NCBI GenBank assembly: GCA_020205615.1
Contig: CM035168.1
Location: 128,970,795-129,034,794 of the forward strand
Direction: 5' to 3'
Source: Panax quinquefolius
Lineage: Eukaryota > Streptophyta > Magnoliopsida > Apiales > Araliaceae
Length of the DNA: 64,000 bases
The position numbers were made by a program, and so were the translations under genes. Each line of letters starts with the position of its first letter. Positions within the stretch are counted from its first letter, which is position 1. The notes under the pieces are model-generated. The model was not told the origin of the DNA. It made no database searches and was given only the letters and a program-made list of their open reading frames with translations. This document shows positions 11,469 through 24,274 of this stretch, in pieces.

Positions 11469-12015
11469 CGGAGGCCCATGATTTTCCTTCTAAAAAAAAT
11501 TAAAGAGATATTATTAATAAAAACTAAAATTAAATATAATAAAAATACAATAATTAACAAAATACTTACAATTGCTAAATGTTGAAGTAATTGATTGAGA
11601 GATTGTAAAATGTGTTGAATAATGATACATATTTATAGATTTTTATTTTCTATCCGTTGATTTCAATTTATTACCGTTCTGAATTATTTTATTACCGTTC
11701 TGAATTCCTGATCTATCTGTTGGCCTCCCCCTTCGTCTCCTTCATCTGCCTCCTTCTCCTTCATCTCTTCATCTGCTTCATCTCTTCTTCAACCTGCCCT
11801 TCTTCTCCTTCTCTATTTTTTTTATTCAACCGAGCCTTCTATTTAAATATAATATAAATTATTGTCCACGAGATTCTCGTTCGCTGATTTAGTAGGTTTG
11901 GCTTGTCGAAAAAAGGGGCAGACTAAATTTACTCCATCTGCTGGAGCGTGATTTTCATCCTAGACTAAATATAGTCTACGAATCACGCAACTCCGGCTTG
12001 TTGGAGTTGCTATAA

Positions 12016-12294
12016 ACATTTCATGCAACAAAGACATGTATCTCTGCTAAAGATATATAAATAAATCAGGCAGACAAGTTACATGTATATTCTGATCACC
12101 ACGCCAGCACGCCCTGATCACCAACTTGTTCTTCCCATTTTCAATTATATTCTAATTTTTATACTTTAATTCCATCATATGGTAGATAATTAACTTGTAA
12201 AGATTCAAATTATATATATTATCACGTGTTTTTTTAAATTCTTGTATTGAAAGTTATGGAAATTCATTAAATTCATGTATTTTCTATAATACTC
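12016..12294. other. Intergenic DNA, no gene seen
   Basis: AT-rich flank between the Harbinger element and the family-D LTR-like repeat. No open frame, RNA gene or inverted repeat is supported. Confidence 0.4.
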
Positions 12295-14176
12295 TGTTTG
12301 GACAAGAAAATCGTGCATTGCTAGTTAGGGTTTCGTGTTGGCTGAGAAGGAGAAGAATCCACGAAGAACACAGAATTGATTGATTGATTGAAGAGAGGAG
12401 AAGAACAAGCGAGCAGTTACTCCAATGACACATGGCACGTGACAGAACTCTCAGAAAAAGTGATTTCAAGACCTAAGTGCTTCGAGTTGAGAGAATATTC
12501 AGTCCAAAGTCCCAAAGAGCGGTCCTCTCCTTCATAGAATGGAAGAGGTATTTATAGAGTTTCCTGACACTTATATAGTCACATGTCAGGCACATGTCTT
12601 CAGAGAAATTCTAGAAATATGTGACGCCCCCAAAATTAGGTATACGTCACCCATCTTGGGTCGCCACTTACATGGTACATAAATTCAAATACAACTTACT
12701 AATATAACTGCAGGTGTATAATACGACATAAAGCGTGAGTTTGAATACAAATATTGTCTACTAGATATTATACAAACTCAAAAAAGAGTCCTCATTACAA
12801 CTATTATCACACTATTTCACGTAATAGTGAGGACTACTAATCTTATCTTGAGACCATCACTTTCGTTTCCCAACTCGTCCAAATATATTCTCATTTCACG
12901 AAGAAACGGTGAAAAAGAAAGGGTGAGCTCAACTAGCCCAAGAAGAAGAAATATTATGACTAAGATAATGCGTAATAAATTATCAATAGTCTTCAACAAT
13001 GTTAAACGATAAAATACAATAGACAACCGGTTTAATCACTGCGTGAATATATCTGATCCATTAAAAGAGTCAAGTAAAAAATAAAGTCTACTATCTTTTA
13101 GGTTTTAAAAGGTTTTCATCAATTTTTATCACTAAGACTCAGTTTAATGAATAAACCACAATATCTAATCATCCCTATACCACGGTCAAGGATTTTCATC
13201 AAATTATCAATGGTCATGACTATACCAAATCACCCCTGGTCATAATCATACCAAAAACTATCCATCACCGCATTACAGAGCCACTTAAGGACTTTTGTCA
13301 CATCATTTATATCAAGCCGCTGATTATACCGAATGATCCTCAGTCATAATCATACTAAGTTCATCTATGCATATAAGCCAAAGATAACATAATATAACAT
13401 GAGGATGATGACAATGACATAATAATTCAATAAAATAAGTTCAAGAATTATTTAATCCGGAATTATTAACGTCCAAATTGTCAACATGATCTTCGCTTTA
13501 GAGAGTAAAATTCAAGAATAATCGGAAGAATATTTTCATGAAAAGATATTTGATGAAACGTAAATATCAAAAGATATTCTACTAATTTCATGGAGTATAG
13601 AAGTCAAAGTTTTAACCAATCGTTTGGGTATAATAAAGAATGGAATAACAAAAGAAATCACCATGCATGCGGTACTTGCGCATGACAGTTATTCCAATAG
13701 AATAATAATAACGGAACCGGTCGTGAAATTCAAATTCCGCTGGATGATCCAACAGAATAATAAATCTTTGAATAATAAACAATGGAACCGTGTCCTGTAA
13801 AACACACGCATGGATATTCCAATGAATAATAAATGCGAAATAATAAACAATGGAACCAGGTCCGGTGTAAAACACACAGACAGGATATTCCAACAGAATA
13901 ATAAAGAATGGAATAACAGAAGAAGATCACCAAGTATAGGGGATTCCGCGTATACATGTTATTCCAACAGAATAAATAAGAATGGAATAATATAAGGATT
14001 TCACCAAGTATAGGGTATGTCGCGTATACAGGTTATGTATAGGGTATGCCACTTTTACAGGTTATTCCAACAGAATAATAATGAATGGAATAATAGAAGT
14101 TCTCTTCATGAATAAGAAAGAATAACACCCCTTACGGGTACAACAAATAATATCCCTTACCGTAAAAGACACTGGA

Positions 14177-16834
14177 TGTAAGACCCCGAAATTTATTTTA
14201 AATAAAAAGGAATTTCCTTTATTTATTATTTTGAAATAGTAAGGGTTGATTTGATTAATGTGGATAGTTAAGGGTTAAATACATAAATATTTCAAAATAA
14301 GCAAGTGGTTATAAAATATTCATTTTGTCGGGAATATTCGTTTGGTCGTGGAATATTAAATGCTTGGGAATATTAAATGCGACGGCTAGCGACCATGTGT
14401 GGGCCCCATAACTGAAAGCGATTGGATGAAGAAAATGACAAATATAAGTTGGTTAAAAATAACTTGGCGTAGTTATTCTGAATTAAGATCATGGAATACC
14501 CGTTGGTTAAAATCTGATGTCTGGCGTGGTTGCAAAGAATGACACCAGCGGTATTACAGTATTGTTGAATTATTGATCCTTACGTGAAGAAGCCTTTACT
14601 CAATAATTTTTACGATGAATTCTTGTTCAATATTTTATTTTATTGATTCAATAATTCTTGCGTTGATATTTTATATTATTGTTGTTCAATAATTGTCAAC
14701 TTTGCATATTATCTCCATTATCGGATCAATAATTCATATTATTTAAATAATATTATTAGATAGCATTATTGGCAATGTCTAGAAAGTTACATCGAGAGGT
14801 TTGGTCACCTAATCACTGCTTGCGCCATGAAGGAGAAATCCTTATCGGAAAGCCCTCTTTCTGAGGAGCGGCTGGTTGTCATAATTGTGATTACATAATA
14901 TTATTTGTGAATAATTAATTATTGATTCATATAATAAAGAAATATTTATTTTATGTGGATATAAATGATGGATTTATTTATGTGGTTATAAATGAAGAAA
15001 TTATTGTTGAGGTGTTTTATCGATTTTTTACGCATTGAGGTATTAAAAAATTAAATCGGGGTTTTGAGATATATTATGGGGATTATAATTTTTAATCCGA
15101 CCGTTGGATTGTGGTAATTTTGGGTATGTTATACATACATAAGTTGAGTATATGTCCACAAATTTTGAACCGTTAAAAATACAAGAATGATTTGTTATGA
15201 ATTTTAAGAGGTGTCTGATTCGGAAATTAGGTTTATAATTGATTTTGGTGGAAAATTCTAGAATTGAGTGGGCCCCCACTTGTGGTTGGTGAAGAAATGT
15301 GCTGAATTTTATTTCAAATGTGGTGGGTGGCAATAGTAGCGAGTAAAAGCCATCGGTGGCAGTCGAAGTCTGCCTTGGTGTATTTAACATTTTCCTATAA
15401 ATAGAAATTAAGTTAGAATTGAAAATCACACGAAACAAAGTTTTCTCTCTTTCTCTCTACATATTATTGAGCGTATTTTGTGAGTATTTAGATACTTTGA
15501 GAGTTCTTTATTCAAAGATAAGTTTCATTCAAAGATCACTTGGACCTTTTCTTCCGGCTTGATTCTTTGAGGTAAGGGATATTATTATTTTTTTCGTAAT
15601 GATATTATTTCTTGATATCATTATCTTTGAAATGTTGATCTGAAGTTTTATCAAATTTGGAACTTTTTCATGTCGGGGTTACTATTCATGAGTTACTATT
15701 CACGAGTTACTATTCATGAGTTCTTATTCACGAGTCTTATTCATGAGCTTAAGCGCGTGAAAATATTTTTTGTGGAATTTCTATCTTTTGGTGTCTGAGT
15801 TACTATTCACGTGTCGGCCTTATTCACGTGATATCTGATCTTATTCACGTGTACTGGCCTATTCATCGAAAAATAAAATTTCTTCTTTTCATCCAAAATA
15901 TCTATTTTGGATACTAGCTTTGATTGTATCCATGTTTTGATCATTCTTGAATTTTACACCACTATGATTATTTTTGAGGTATTGTTGGACATGGATAAAA
16001 CAAAAATCTGAATCCTTAATCCTTAATCCTTGTCATTTTGTTTCACTTGGATTCGTTCTTTAAAATATATTTTCATCATCCTCGGTCTTAAATGATGATA
16101 TTATTGAATATCTTTGGCCCAGTAGTGCAAAATGAATGATTCTGAAGAATATCTTTGGCACTTTGTAGTGCAAAAGATGAGCGCGGTGTTTAAAATGAAC
16201 ATGACATCGATGATGAATATCTTTGGCCTTTGGTGCAAAGATGAGCAGTGTTGAGATGAACATGACCGATTGATGAATATCTTTGGCTGTAGTGCAAGAT
16301 GAATATTTGATTTGAGATGAATATTGATTGATGTTACGAGGATAAAATATTGATGATGGATTTATAAATTCATAGATTATAGTAGATTTCATTCTCTCGT
16401 AACTCTTCTATGAATTATTATTTCATTGCGAATATTGATCTGAAACTTGTTGTACATTGTATTATCGATTTTTCCTGTTGAGACTAACGATAATTTGTTG
16501 TATATTATCTTAGTCGTAATATTCTTCTTGGGCTAGTTGAGCTCACCCTTTTCCTTGTTGTTCCATTTTTCTTCTCGGGAGGCGAGAATGTAGCGAGTAG
16601 TTAATCAGGTATGGAATGAAGGTTCAGAGAGAGAGTTGTTTAGTAGTCCTCACCATTTTGTAAAATAATGTATCAATAAATGTGATGAGGATTTATTTGA
16701 GTATAAATATTGTCTAGAAGATAATATTTGTATTTAAACTCACGCTTTCTTGTTGTAATAATAAAGTTGTAGTTGTTTACGTACCATGTATTGACAACTC
16801 GAATGGGTGATGTATACCTATTTTGGGGGCGTCA
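14177..16834 (+). repeat. 5' LTR of Gypsy B copy 1
   Basis: It starts TGTAAGACCCCGAAATTTA; the end reads GGGGGCGTCA with the last bases altered. It holds CTATAAATAG near 15395, a leader splice-donor match GTAAGG at 15572, an array of TTACTATTCACGAG-like words (about 15680-15860), a repeat of GAATATCTTTGGC...AGTGCAAAGATGA (about 16100-16300), and an acceptor match near 16580. Confidence 0.88.
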
Positions 16835-16839
16835 TGAGT

Positions 16840-16850
16840 TGGTATCGAGC
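16840..16850 (+). other. Primer-binding site, initiator tRNA-Met type
   Basis: TGGTATCGAGC directly follows the 5' LTR. It matches the plant iMet primer site TGGTATCAGAGC except for one missing A. This is the expected site for starting minus-strand cDNA; the loss is probably decay. Confidence 0.75.
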
Positions 16851-16949
16851 TTAGGGATATGATCTCTGGCGGAGATCGGGGAATAGAACTAGGAGGGAGA
16901 GAGCGAGTAAAATCCTTATTTAGTGTGTCCTACCTAAGCTTATTTGTTA

Positions 16950-18130
16950 GTTGGTCGGGTATATAGGGATATTATGTGATATATTGATTTCCTTAATTAA
17001 CCCTTGTTTTATGACATGATTTGAGAATGTCGGTGAGAATATTAACGATGGAGTAAATAAGACCGTGGAGATGCTGTCTTTACCAACGAGGAGAACGTCA
17101 GCAGTGGCAATGTTCCTCCTGTGAACAACACCATGTAGCGAGATGATGAGCGAGGGATGTTTAGAAGCTTTTTGCGATTCATGCAAAATCGACGAGGAGA
17201 CTTCGTGTTCAAAATCTGAGGAGGAAATGATATCAATTCACGGGTTTATCACGACCAAGCGATTCAAAGAATTGGGACCACGAATTTAAGGAAAGCGGAT
17301 CCGATCATGGGGAAACATGGGTCAAACAAATTACAAGATATTCGATGTCTTGGGATGCGGAGGAGAAACGAAGGTTCCATTCGCCACCTTTATGTTCCGT
17401 GGCGAAGCGGACTCTTCTGGTGGGAGTGCGTGAAGCGTACCCATCCAGTACTTTTCGGCGTGTCTTGGGAGAGCGTTTGAAAGACTATTTAATGACAAAT
17501 ACTTTCACGAAAGTGTTAAATCATATGAAGGAAGTGGAGTTCATCAGATTGGAACAAAACAACATGGCGGTGTCTCGATGCGAGGCAAAGTTTGCGAGTT
17601 ATCGAGTTTGCACCTCATTTGGTGGAGAATGAGGAGCGTATGACGCGGATATTTCTTAGAGGTTTGAAACCCGGCGTACGTCGATATCTCATTTCTCATA
17701 AACTTTCTCTTTATTCGAGATGTTGTAAGCAGGCTCAATTATTAAATGAGATAACGAGTACGGTCAGGTGAGGACCATAACGAGGATCGTACGAGAGATG
17801 GCGATCAACAGAATAATGATAACTGCGGAGAAAAAAAGCGAATGAGACGAAATGGTAACCACTCTGGTGGTAATCATGGTCATGAAAAGCGAAGAAGCGA
17901 GTCGGGAGGAGATTTTAAAAGAGGAGATTTAACAACGACTATGTGAAGGCAGCGGTCTTGGTGTATGGTTCGTTTCTAAGGAGAGAACGACCACCGGTCG
18001 TATCTTACTACAAATCTGGAAAAGAGGACATATCGATCAAACGCCTAACAGTTCAAGGTATGCTATAGTTGTGGAAAGGAAGGACATATCGCTGAGATTA
18101 TGCAGTGGCGAAACCCTAGTTCAATGGAGG
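16950..18130 (+). pseudogene. Gypsy B copy 1 gag remnant
   Basis: Pieces of a Ty3/Gypsy Gag appear in changing frames. The clearest is at 17517-17640, with KEVEFIRLEQNNMAVSR and EAKFASYR, and then RGLKPGVRRYLISH-like sequence in another frame at about 17660-17700. A zinc-knuckle remnant (YSCGKEGHIAE) lies at about 18060-18100, with its last Cys altered. Gag would form the particle and bind the RNA. Many frameshifts make it non-functional. Confidence 0.7.
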
Positions 18131-18131
18131 G

Positions 18132-21100
18132 GTGACTGACTCGAAAAATCCCCCGAAAAAGTCAAAGTCAACGATTAAGGAAGAAGCGTTTGTTGTGGTA
18201 GTCATAATCGAGAACCCAAACGAGGTGATCACGGGTAAGCTATTTATAAATTCTTGCGAAGTTTATACCTTACTTGATCTGGGGTCTTTACCCATTCATT
18301 TATCTCTCTCCGCGTGTGCTCAACGTTTAAACTTGACTCGGAGAAATTAGACTTTGACCTATCTGTGAAAACTCAGTTAGGAGAAACTTTCATCACATCC
18401 ATTTGTTTATAAATCTTGTTTGATTCAAGTTGGCACCATCACCTTACACATTGACCTTATCTCTTTAAAGATACTTGCTTTTGATGTGATTTTAGGGATT
18501 GATTGGTTAACTACTCATCATGCCAAAATTGATTGTTTTCGTAAGGTTGTTGGTTTTCATATTCTAACCAACTTGACTGTTATGCAATTCAAACAACTAA
18601 ACCATTAAAATCAATCACTTTCATATCTAATCATAAAATTTATTCGTTTATTGAAAAAGCGGATGTCGAAGCTTTCTTAGCCCATGTTATGGATTTGAAT
18701 AAAGACACGTCAAATTTGAATAATATTCACTGTTGTTATTGACTTTCTGGCGTATTTCAAGAAGAACTTCCGGTCTACCCCGAGCGTGAAGTTGAATTCT
18801 TTATTGATCTTGAACTCGTACAAAGCCCATTTCTAAAACCCATATCGAATGGCTCTATTGAACTTGAGGAGTTAAAGGTCCAACTACGAGAATTGTTGGA
18901 CATCGGTTTCATTCGTCTAATACATCTCCTTGGGGTGCTCTGTTTTATTTGTAAAAAGAAAAGGCGGAGTATGTGACTTTGTATTGACTATCGAAAATTG
19001 AACCATGTCACCATCGAGAATAGGTATCCTCTACCTCGTATTGATGACTTGTTTGACCCGATTCTGAGGCACATTCTTTTCAAAAATCGATCTTAGATTA
19101 CGGATATCATCGGTGAAAATTAGAATCGAGGATATTCAAAAGACCGCCTTTGAAACTTCGGTATGGGCATTATGAATTCTTAGTCGTGTCTTTCGGACTA
19201 ACTAATGCTCTCCTGCGACTTTCATGGATATGATGAGCCCGAGTATTCAAGGAATATTTGGATCGATTCGTTGTTGTCTTATTGATGACATCCTTATATA
19301 TTCCAAAAGTCGTGAAGATCATGAGCACCATTTGAAATTTGGTACTCGAAAGGCTTGAAAACCAACTATATGCCAAATTGAAGAAATGCGAGTTACGGCG
19401 AGGAAGTAGCCTTTCTTGGGCATGTGTGTCAAAACATGGAGTATCTGTTGATCCGTGAAGATTGAAGCAATCTGAAGTTAGAGCACACAGAAAGTGATGG
19501 TTGAAGTCACGTAGCTTTTGGGCTTAAATTTGGTTATTATCGGAGATTCGTGGAAGGGTTTTCTAGAATCGCTACTCCATTAACTCGGCTAACTTTCGAA
19601 AGGATCTGAAATTCGTTTAGGGGCGAAGAATCACGAGAAAAGTTTCCAAGAGCTTAAGAGAGACTTATTTCTAAGACTGTTTACAACAATACCATCTGGT
19701 TCGGATGGATTTGTTATCTCTGATGATGCTTGAGCAAAGGGTTAGGATGTGTTCTCATGCAACGTGGGAAAGTCATAGCCTTATGCCTCATGACAACTTA
19801 AAAGAGTATGAGAGGAATTATCCTACTCATGATCTAGAGTTAGCGGCCCGATCGTTTTCGTTGTTAAAGATATGGAGGCTTATCTATATGGGGAGAAAGT
19901 GGAGATATATTCGGACCATAAAAAGCCTTAAATATTTCTTCACTCAAAAAGAACTCAACATGCGGCGGCGACGTTGGCTCGAGCTATTGAAAGACTACGA
20001 CCACACTATTGATACCATCACGGTAAAAGCGAACGTGGTAGTGACGCGTTGAGTAGAAGATCATATCATGAGGAACGAGTGCGATGATGTCAAGTATCGC
20101 GTAGAGCCAACTTTAATAGAAAAAGTTAAGGTTGCTTTCAAGCCACCAACCCGGGGCGATCGTATGAAGAAAGAAAGTCTGAAGGAGCTATTAGGGCGAG
20201 AATTGATGAAGAAGGAATACTTGAGTCCACTCTAGACTTTGTGTTCTAACGACTGATTTGAAGTACAAGATTATGATGGAGGCACACAATACACCATTTG
20301 CAATCCATCCTGGAAGTACTAAAATGTATCGTGATCTTGACATACATTTTGGTGGAATAATATGAAGAGAGAGATTGCAAAGTTTATCTCGATGTGTTTA
20401 ACTTGCCTGCGTGTAAAGGCGAGCATCTAGTACCTAAGGGTCCGTTGCAACCACTTGAGATTCCTTGAATGGAAGTGGGAACACATTACCATGGATTTAG
20501 ATTTCACGGGTCTTCCTACGGTTTCTCAAGGCATCAATCTTATTTGGGTTATTGTTGATAGATTAACCAAGTCTGCTCATTTCTTCTTGCCGAATCTGGA
20601 GAATTATTCCCTTGAACGTCTTGCTAGTATGTACGTAAATGAGATCGTGAGGTTGCATGGCATGCTGTATCCATAGTCTCGGATCGTGACCCAAGATTCA
20701 CTTCAAGATTTTGGGTTAGCTTGCAAAAAGCTATGGGCGCAGTTTGCGATTTAGTTGACATACCATCCCCAAAGCAGACGGACAATCGAGAGAGGACTAT
20801 TCAAACTCTTGAAGATTTATTAAGACTACGTGTCCTGAGACTTCAAGGTAGTTGGGATAAGTATTTACCATTGGTGGAATTCTCCTACAACAACAGTTAT
20901 CGAGCAAGTATAGGTGTGGCTCCATTCAAGCATTATATGGGCCGAAAATGTCGTTCTCCAATATGTTGGGATGAGGTGGGTGAAGCAACATTGTTGGGAC
21001 CCGAGAGTTAAATACGTATGACTCACCGAAAAGATCCAAATAATTCGACAACGATATAAAACGGCTCAAGATCGACAAAAGTTATTATGCGGATCTTCAT

Positions 21101-21590
21101 CGAAAGGGCGTGGAATTTAATGTAGGGGATCATGTATTGTTGCGAGTTGCTCCATGGAAGGAGTTACAAGATTTGGGAAGAGAGGAAAGCTCGATCCACG
21201 ATTTATTGGTCCATTTCAAATTCTTGACCGAGTAGGAAATGTAGCTTTATAGACTTGCATTACCTCCAAGTATGTCTCGTGTTCATAATGTGTTTCACAT
21301 ATCGGTGCTTAAATAAATATGTGAATGACCGAACCACGTTATTGAGTTAGAACCCGGACGAGATAGCCAGAAGACTTAACGTATGAGGAGGTACTGTCAA
21401 GATCTTGGATAGGAAGGAGCATGTCTACGCCAAGAAAGGTCATACCACAAGTTAAAGTTTTGTGGAGGAATCATGCTATAGAGAAATGACACAGGGAATT
21501 GGAAAGCGGAAATGAAAGCGAGGTATCCTCACCTTTTGAAACACACCGTGTACGTCGTCAATTTAGAGGACGAAATTTCATAAGGAGGGA
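18132..21590 (+). pseudogene. Gypsy B copy 1 pol remnant (PR-RT-RH-IN)
   Basis: The protease region is at 18132-18350, where the active-site triplet reads LDLGS in place of the usual DSG/DTG, a disabling change. Reverse transcriptase follows (about 18650-19400): [11 protein letters not shown] and [10 protein letters not shown] are readable near 18980-19050, but the FIDDIL box near 19270 is broken by a lost base. RNase H pieces are at about 19700-20050. Integrase starts with a zinc-binding part near 20280-20420 and has WKWEHITMD, VIVDRLTKSAHF and VEFSYNNSYRASIGVAPF. The last segment (to about 21580) recalls the QVKVLWRNHA C-terminus of Gypsy polyproteins. At least a dozen frame changes are present. 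Confidence 0.85.
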
Positions 21591-21592
21591 GG
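21582..21592 (+). other. Polypurine tract of Gypsy B copy 1
   Basis: AAGGAGGGAGG stands just before the 3' LTR and would prime plus-strand DNA. The same tract precedes the LTR in copy 2 (about 39311) and in the family-A element (about 54809), a shared family trait. Confidence 0.75.
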
Positions 21593-21593
21593 T

Positions 21594-24274
21594 TGTAAGA
21601 CCGAAATTTTTTTTAAATAAAAGGAATTTCCTTTATTTATTATTTTGAAATAGTAAGGGTTGATTTGATTAATGTGGATAGTTAAGGGTTAAATCATAAA
21701 TATTTCAAAATAAGCAGTGGTTATAAAATATTCATTTTGTTTGGGAATATTCGTTTGGTCGTGGAATATTAAATCTTTGTCGGGAATATTAAATGCGACC
21801 AGTAGCGACCGTGTGTGGGCCCATAACTGAAGCGATTGGATGAAGAAAACGAGCAAATATAAGTTGGTTAAAAATAACTTGGCGTAGTTATTCTGAATTA
21901 AGGTCATTGGAATACCCGGTGGTTAAAATCTGATGTCTGGCGTGGTTGCAGATGGCACACGGTATTGCAGCAGTATTGTTGAATTATTGATCCTTACGTG
22001 AAAGGCCTTTACTCGATAATTTTTACGGTGAATTCTTTATTCAATATTTTATTTTATTGATTCAATAATTGCTTGCGTTGATATTTTATATTATTGTTGT
22101 TCAATAATTGTCATCCTTTTTATTATCTCCATTATCGGATCAATAATTCATATTATTTAAATAATATTATTAGATAGTATTATTGGCAATGTCTAGAAAG
22201 TTACATCGAGGAGAGGTTTGGTCACCTAATTGCGGCGCCCGATGAGGAGAAATCCTTATCGGAAAGCCCCTCTTTCACAGGAACGGCTTTGGTTGTCATA
22301 ATTATGATTACGTAATATTATTTGTGAATAATTAATTATTGATTCATATGATAAAAGAAATATTTATTTTATGTGGATATAAATGATGGATTTATTTATG
22401 TGGTTATAAATGAAGAAATTATTGTTGAGGTGTTTTATCGGTATTTTACCGTTTGGAGGTATTAAAAAATTAAATCGGGGGTTTGAGATATATTCATGGG
22501 ATTATAATTTTTAATCCAAATAGTTGGATTAATGGTAATTTTTGGGTATGTTATACATACATAAGTTGAGTATATGTCCACAAATTTTGAACCGTTAAAA
22601 ATACACGAATGATTTGTTATGAATTTTAAGAGGTGTCCGATTAGGAAATTAGGGTTATAATTGATTTTTGGTGGAAAATTCTAGAATTGAGTGGGCCCCA
22701 CTTGTGGTTGGTGAAGAAATGTGCTGAATTTTATTTCAAATGTGGTGGGTGGCATATAGTAGCGAGTAAAAAGCCATCGGTGTGGTCAAAAGTCTCCTTG
22801 GTAATAACATTTTCCTATAAATAGAGGGCTAAGTTAGAATTGAAAATCACACCGTAAACAAAGTTTTCTCTCTTTCTCTCTATATATTATTGGCGCGTAT
22901 TTTGTGAGTATTTAGATACTTTGAGAGTTCTTTGTTCATCTGAGTTTCATTCGAAGATCACTTGACCTTTCCTTAGAAATCTTGATTCTTTGAGGTAAGG
23001 GATATTATTTTTTTTTCGTAATGATATTATTTCTTGATATCATTATCTTTGAAATATTGATCTGAAGTTTTATCAAATTTGGAACTTTTTCATGTATGGG
23101 TTCTTATTCATGAGTTCTTATTCACGAGTTACTATTCATGAGTTCTTATTCACGATTCTTATTCACGAGTACTTTATTAATGAAGCGTGAAAATGTTTTT
23201 TTTGTGGAATTTACATCTTTTGGTGTGAGATTACTATTCACGTATCGACCTTTATTCACGATATCTGACCTTATTCACGATATCGACACTATTCATTGAA
23301 AAATAAAATTTCTTCTTTTAAGTCCAAAATATCTATTTTGGATACTAGCTTTGATTGTATCCATGTTTTGATCATTCTTGAATTTTACACCACTATGATT
23401 ATTTTTGAGGTATTGTTGGACATGGATAAAACAAAATCTGAATCCTTAATCCTTAATCCTTGTCATTTTGTTTCAATGGATTCGTTCTTTAAAAATATTT
23501 TCATCATCCTCGGTCTTAAATGATGATATTATTGAATATCTTTGGCTTTGTAGTGCAAAGATGAATGATTTCTGAAGAATATCTTTGGCACGTAGTGCAA
23601 AAGATGAGCAGTGTTTAAATGAACATGACCATCGATGAATATCTTTGGCCTTTAGTGCAAAGATGAGCAGTGTTGAGATGAACATGGCCAGATTGATGAA
23701 TATCTTTGGCTGTAGTGCAAAGATGAATATTTGATTTGAGATGAATATTGATTGATGTTACGAGGGGATAAAATATTGATGATGGATTTGTTAAATTCAT
23801 AGATTATAGTAGATTTCATTCTCTACGTAACTCTTACATGAATTATTATTTCCGTTCTATGAATATTGATCTCGAAACTTGTTGTCTATTGTATCTTATC
23901 AGTTTTTCCTGTTGAGACTAACGATAATTTGTTGTATATTATCTTAGTCATAATATTCTTTTCTTTGGCTAGTTGAGCTCACCCTTTTCCTTTGTTGTTC
24001 CATTTTTCTTCTCGGGAGGCGAGAATGTAGCGAGTACTTAGTGGGGTATGGAATGAAGGTTCTAGAGAGAGTTGTTTAGTAGTCCTCACCATTTTTGTAA
24101 AATAATGTATCAATAAATGTGATGAGGATTTATTTGAGTTTAAATATTATTACGAAGATAATATTTGTATTTAAACTCACAGTTTCTTTTTGTAATAATA
24201 AAGTTGTAGTTGTTTACGTACCATGTATTGACAACTTTCGAATGGGTGATGTATACCTATTTTGGGGCGTCGCA
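21594..24274 (+). repeat. 3' LTR of Gypsy B copy 1
   Basis: This 2.68-kb LTR parallels the 5' LTR over its length and differs mainly by small indels and substitutions. It ends TTTTGGGGCGTCGCA. TATA box, GTAAGG donor match (near 22997), TATTCACGAG words, GAATATCTTTGGC repeats and acceptor region are all kept. Confidence 0.88.

Larger units (their letters stand above)
8784..12012. mobile_element. PIF/Harbinger transposon (about 3.2 kb)
   Basis: The left end is GAGCTTCTCCAGCAGATGG, and the right end in reverse complement reads TAGCAACTCCAACAAGCC. TAA lies on both sides (8781-8783 and 12013-12015), the usual PIF/Harbinger 3-bp duplication. Subterminal repeats of CCAGCAGATGGACTAT occur twice on the left (8793 and 8868), with related CATCTGCTGGAG and TAGACTAAATATAGTC words on the right. 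It carries the two genes typical of the superfamily, a DDE transposase and a Myb/SANT-like partner, in convergent orientation with only 56 bp between their stops. That makes it structurally complete and only lightly damaged. Confidence 0.9.
14177..24274 (+). mobile_element. Ty3/Gypsy retrotransposon, family B copy 1 (10.1 kb, decayed)
   Basis: It has two LTRs (14177-16834 and 21594-24274), a primer-binding site after the first, decayed gag and pol between, and a polypurine tract before the second. The order protease, reverse transcriptase, RNase H, integrase defines the Ty3/Gypsy group. The flanks CTGGA (14172-14176) and TTGGA (24276-24280) give a 5-bp duplication with one mismatch and one base of slack at the right end. 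The element sits inside a reverse family-A LTR. Frameshifts and stops are spread through every domain, so it is not autonomous. The lineage within Gypsy (a Tekay/Del-like chromovirus is possible) is inference. Confidence 0.9.

Noticed and set aside
14177..24274. Endogenous plant pararetrovirus instead of a retrotransposon
   Set aside because: Clear LTRs, primer site, polypurine tract, an integrase domain and a 5-bp near-duplication define a Ty3/Gypsy element.
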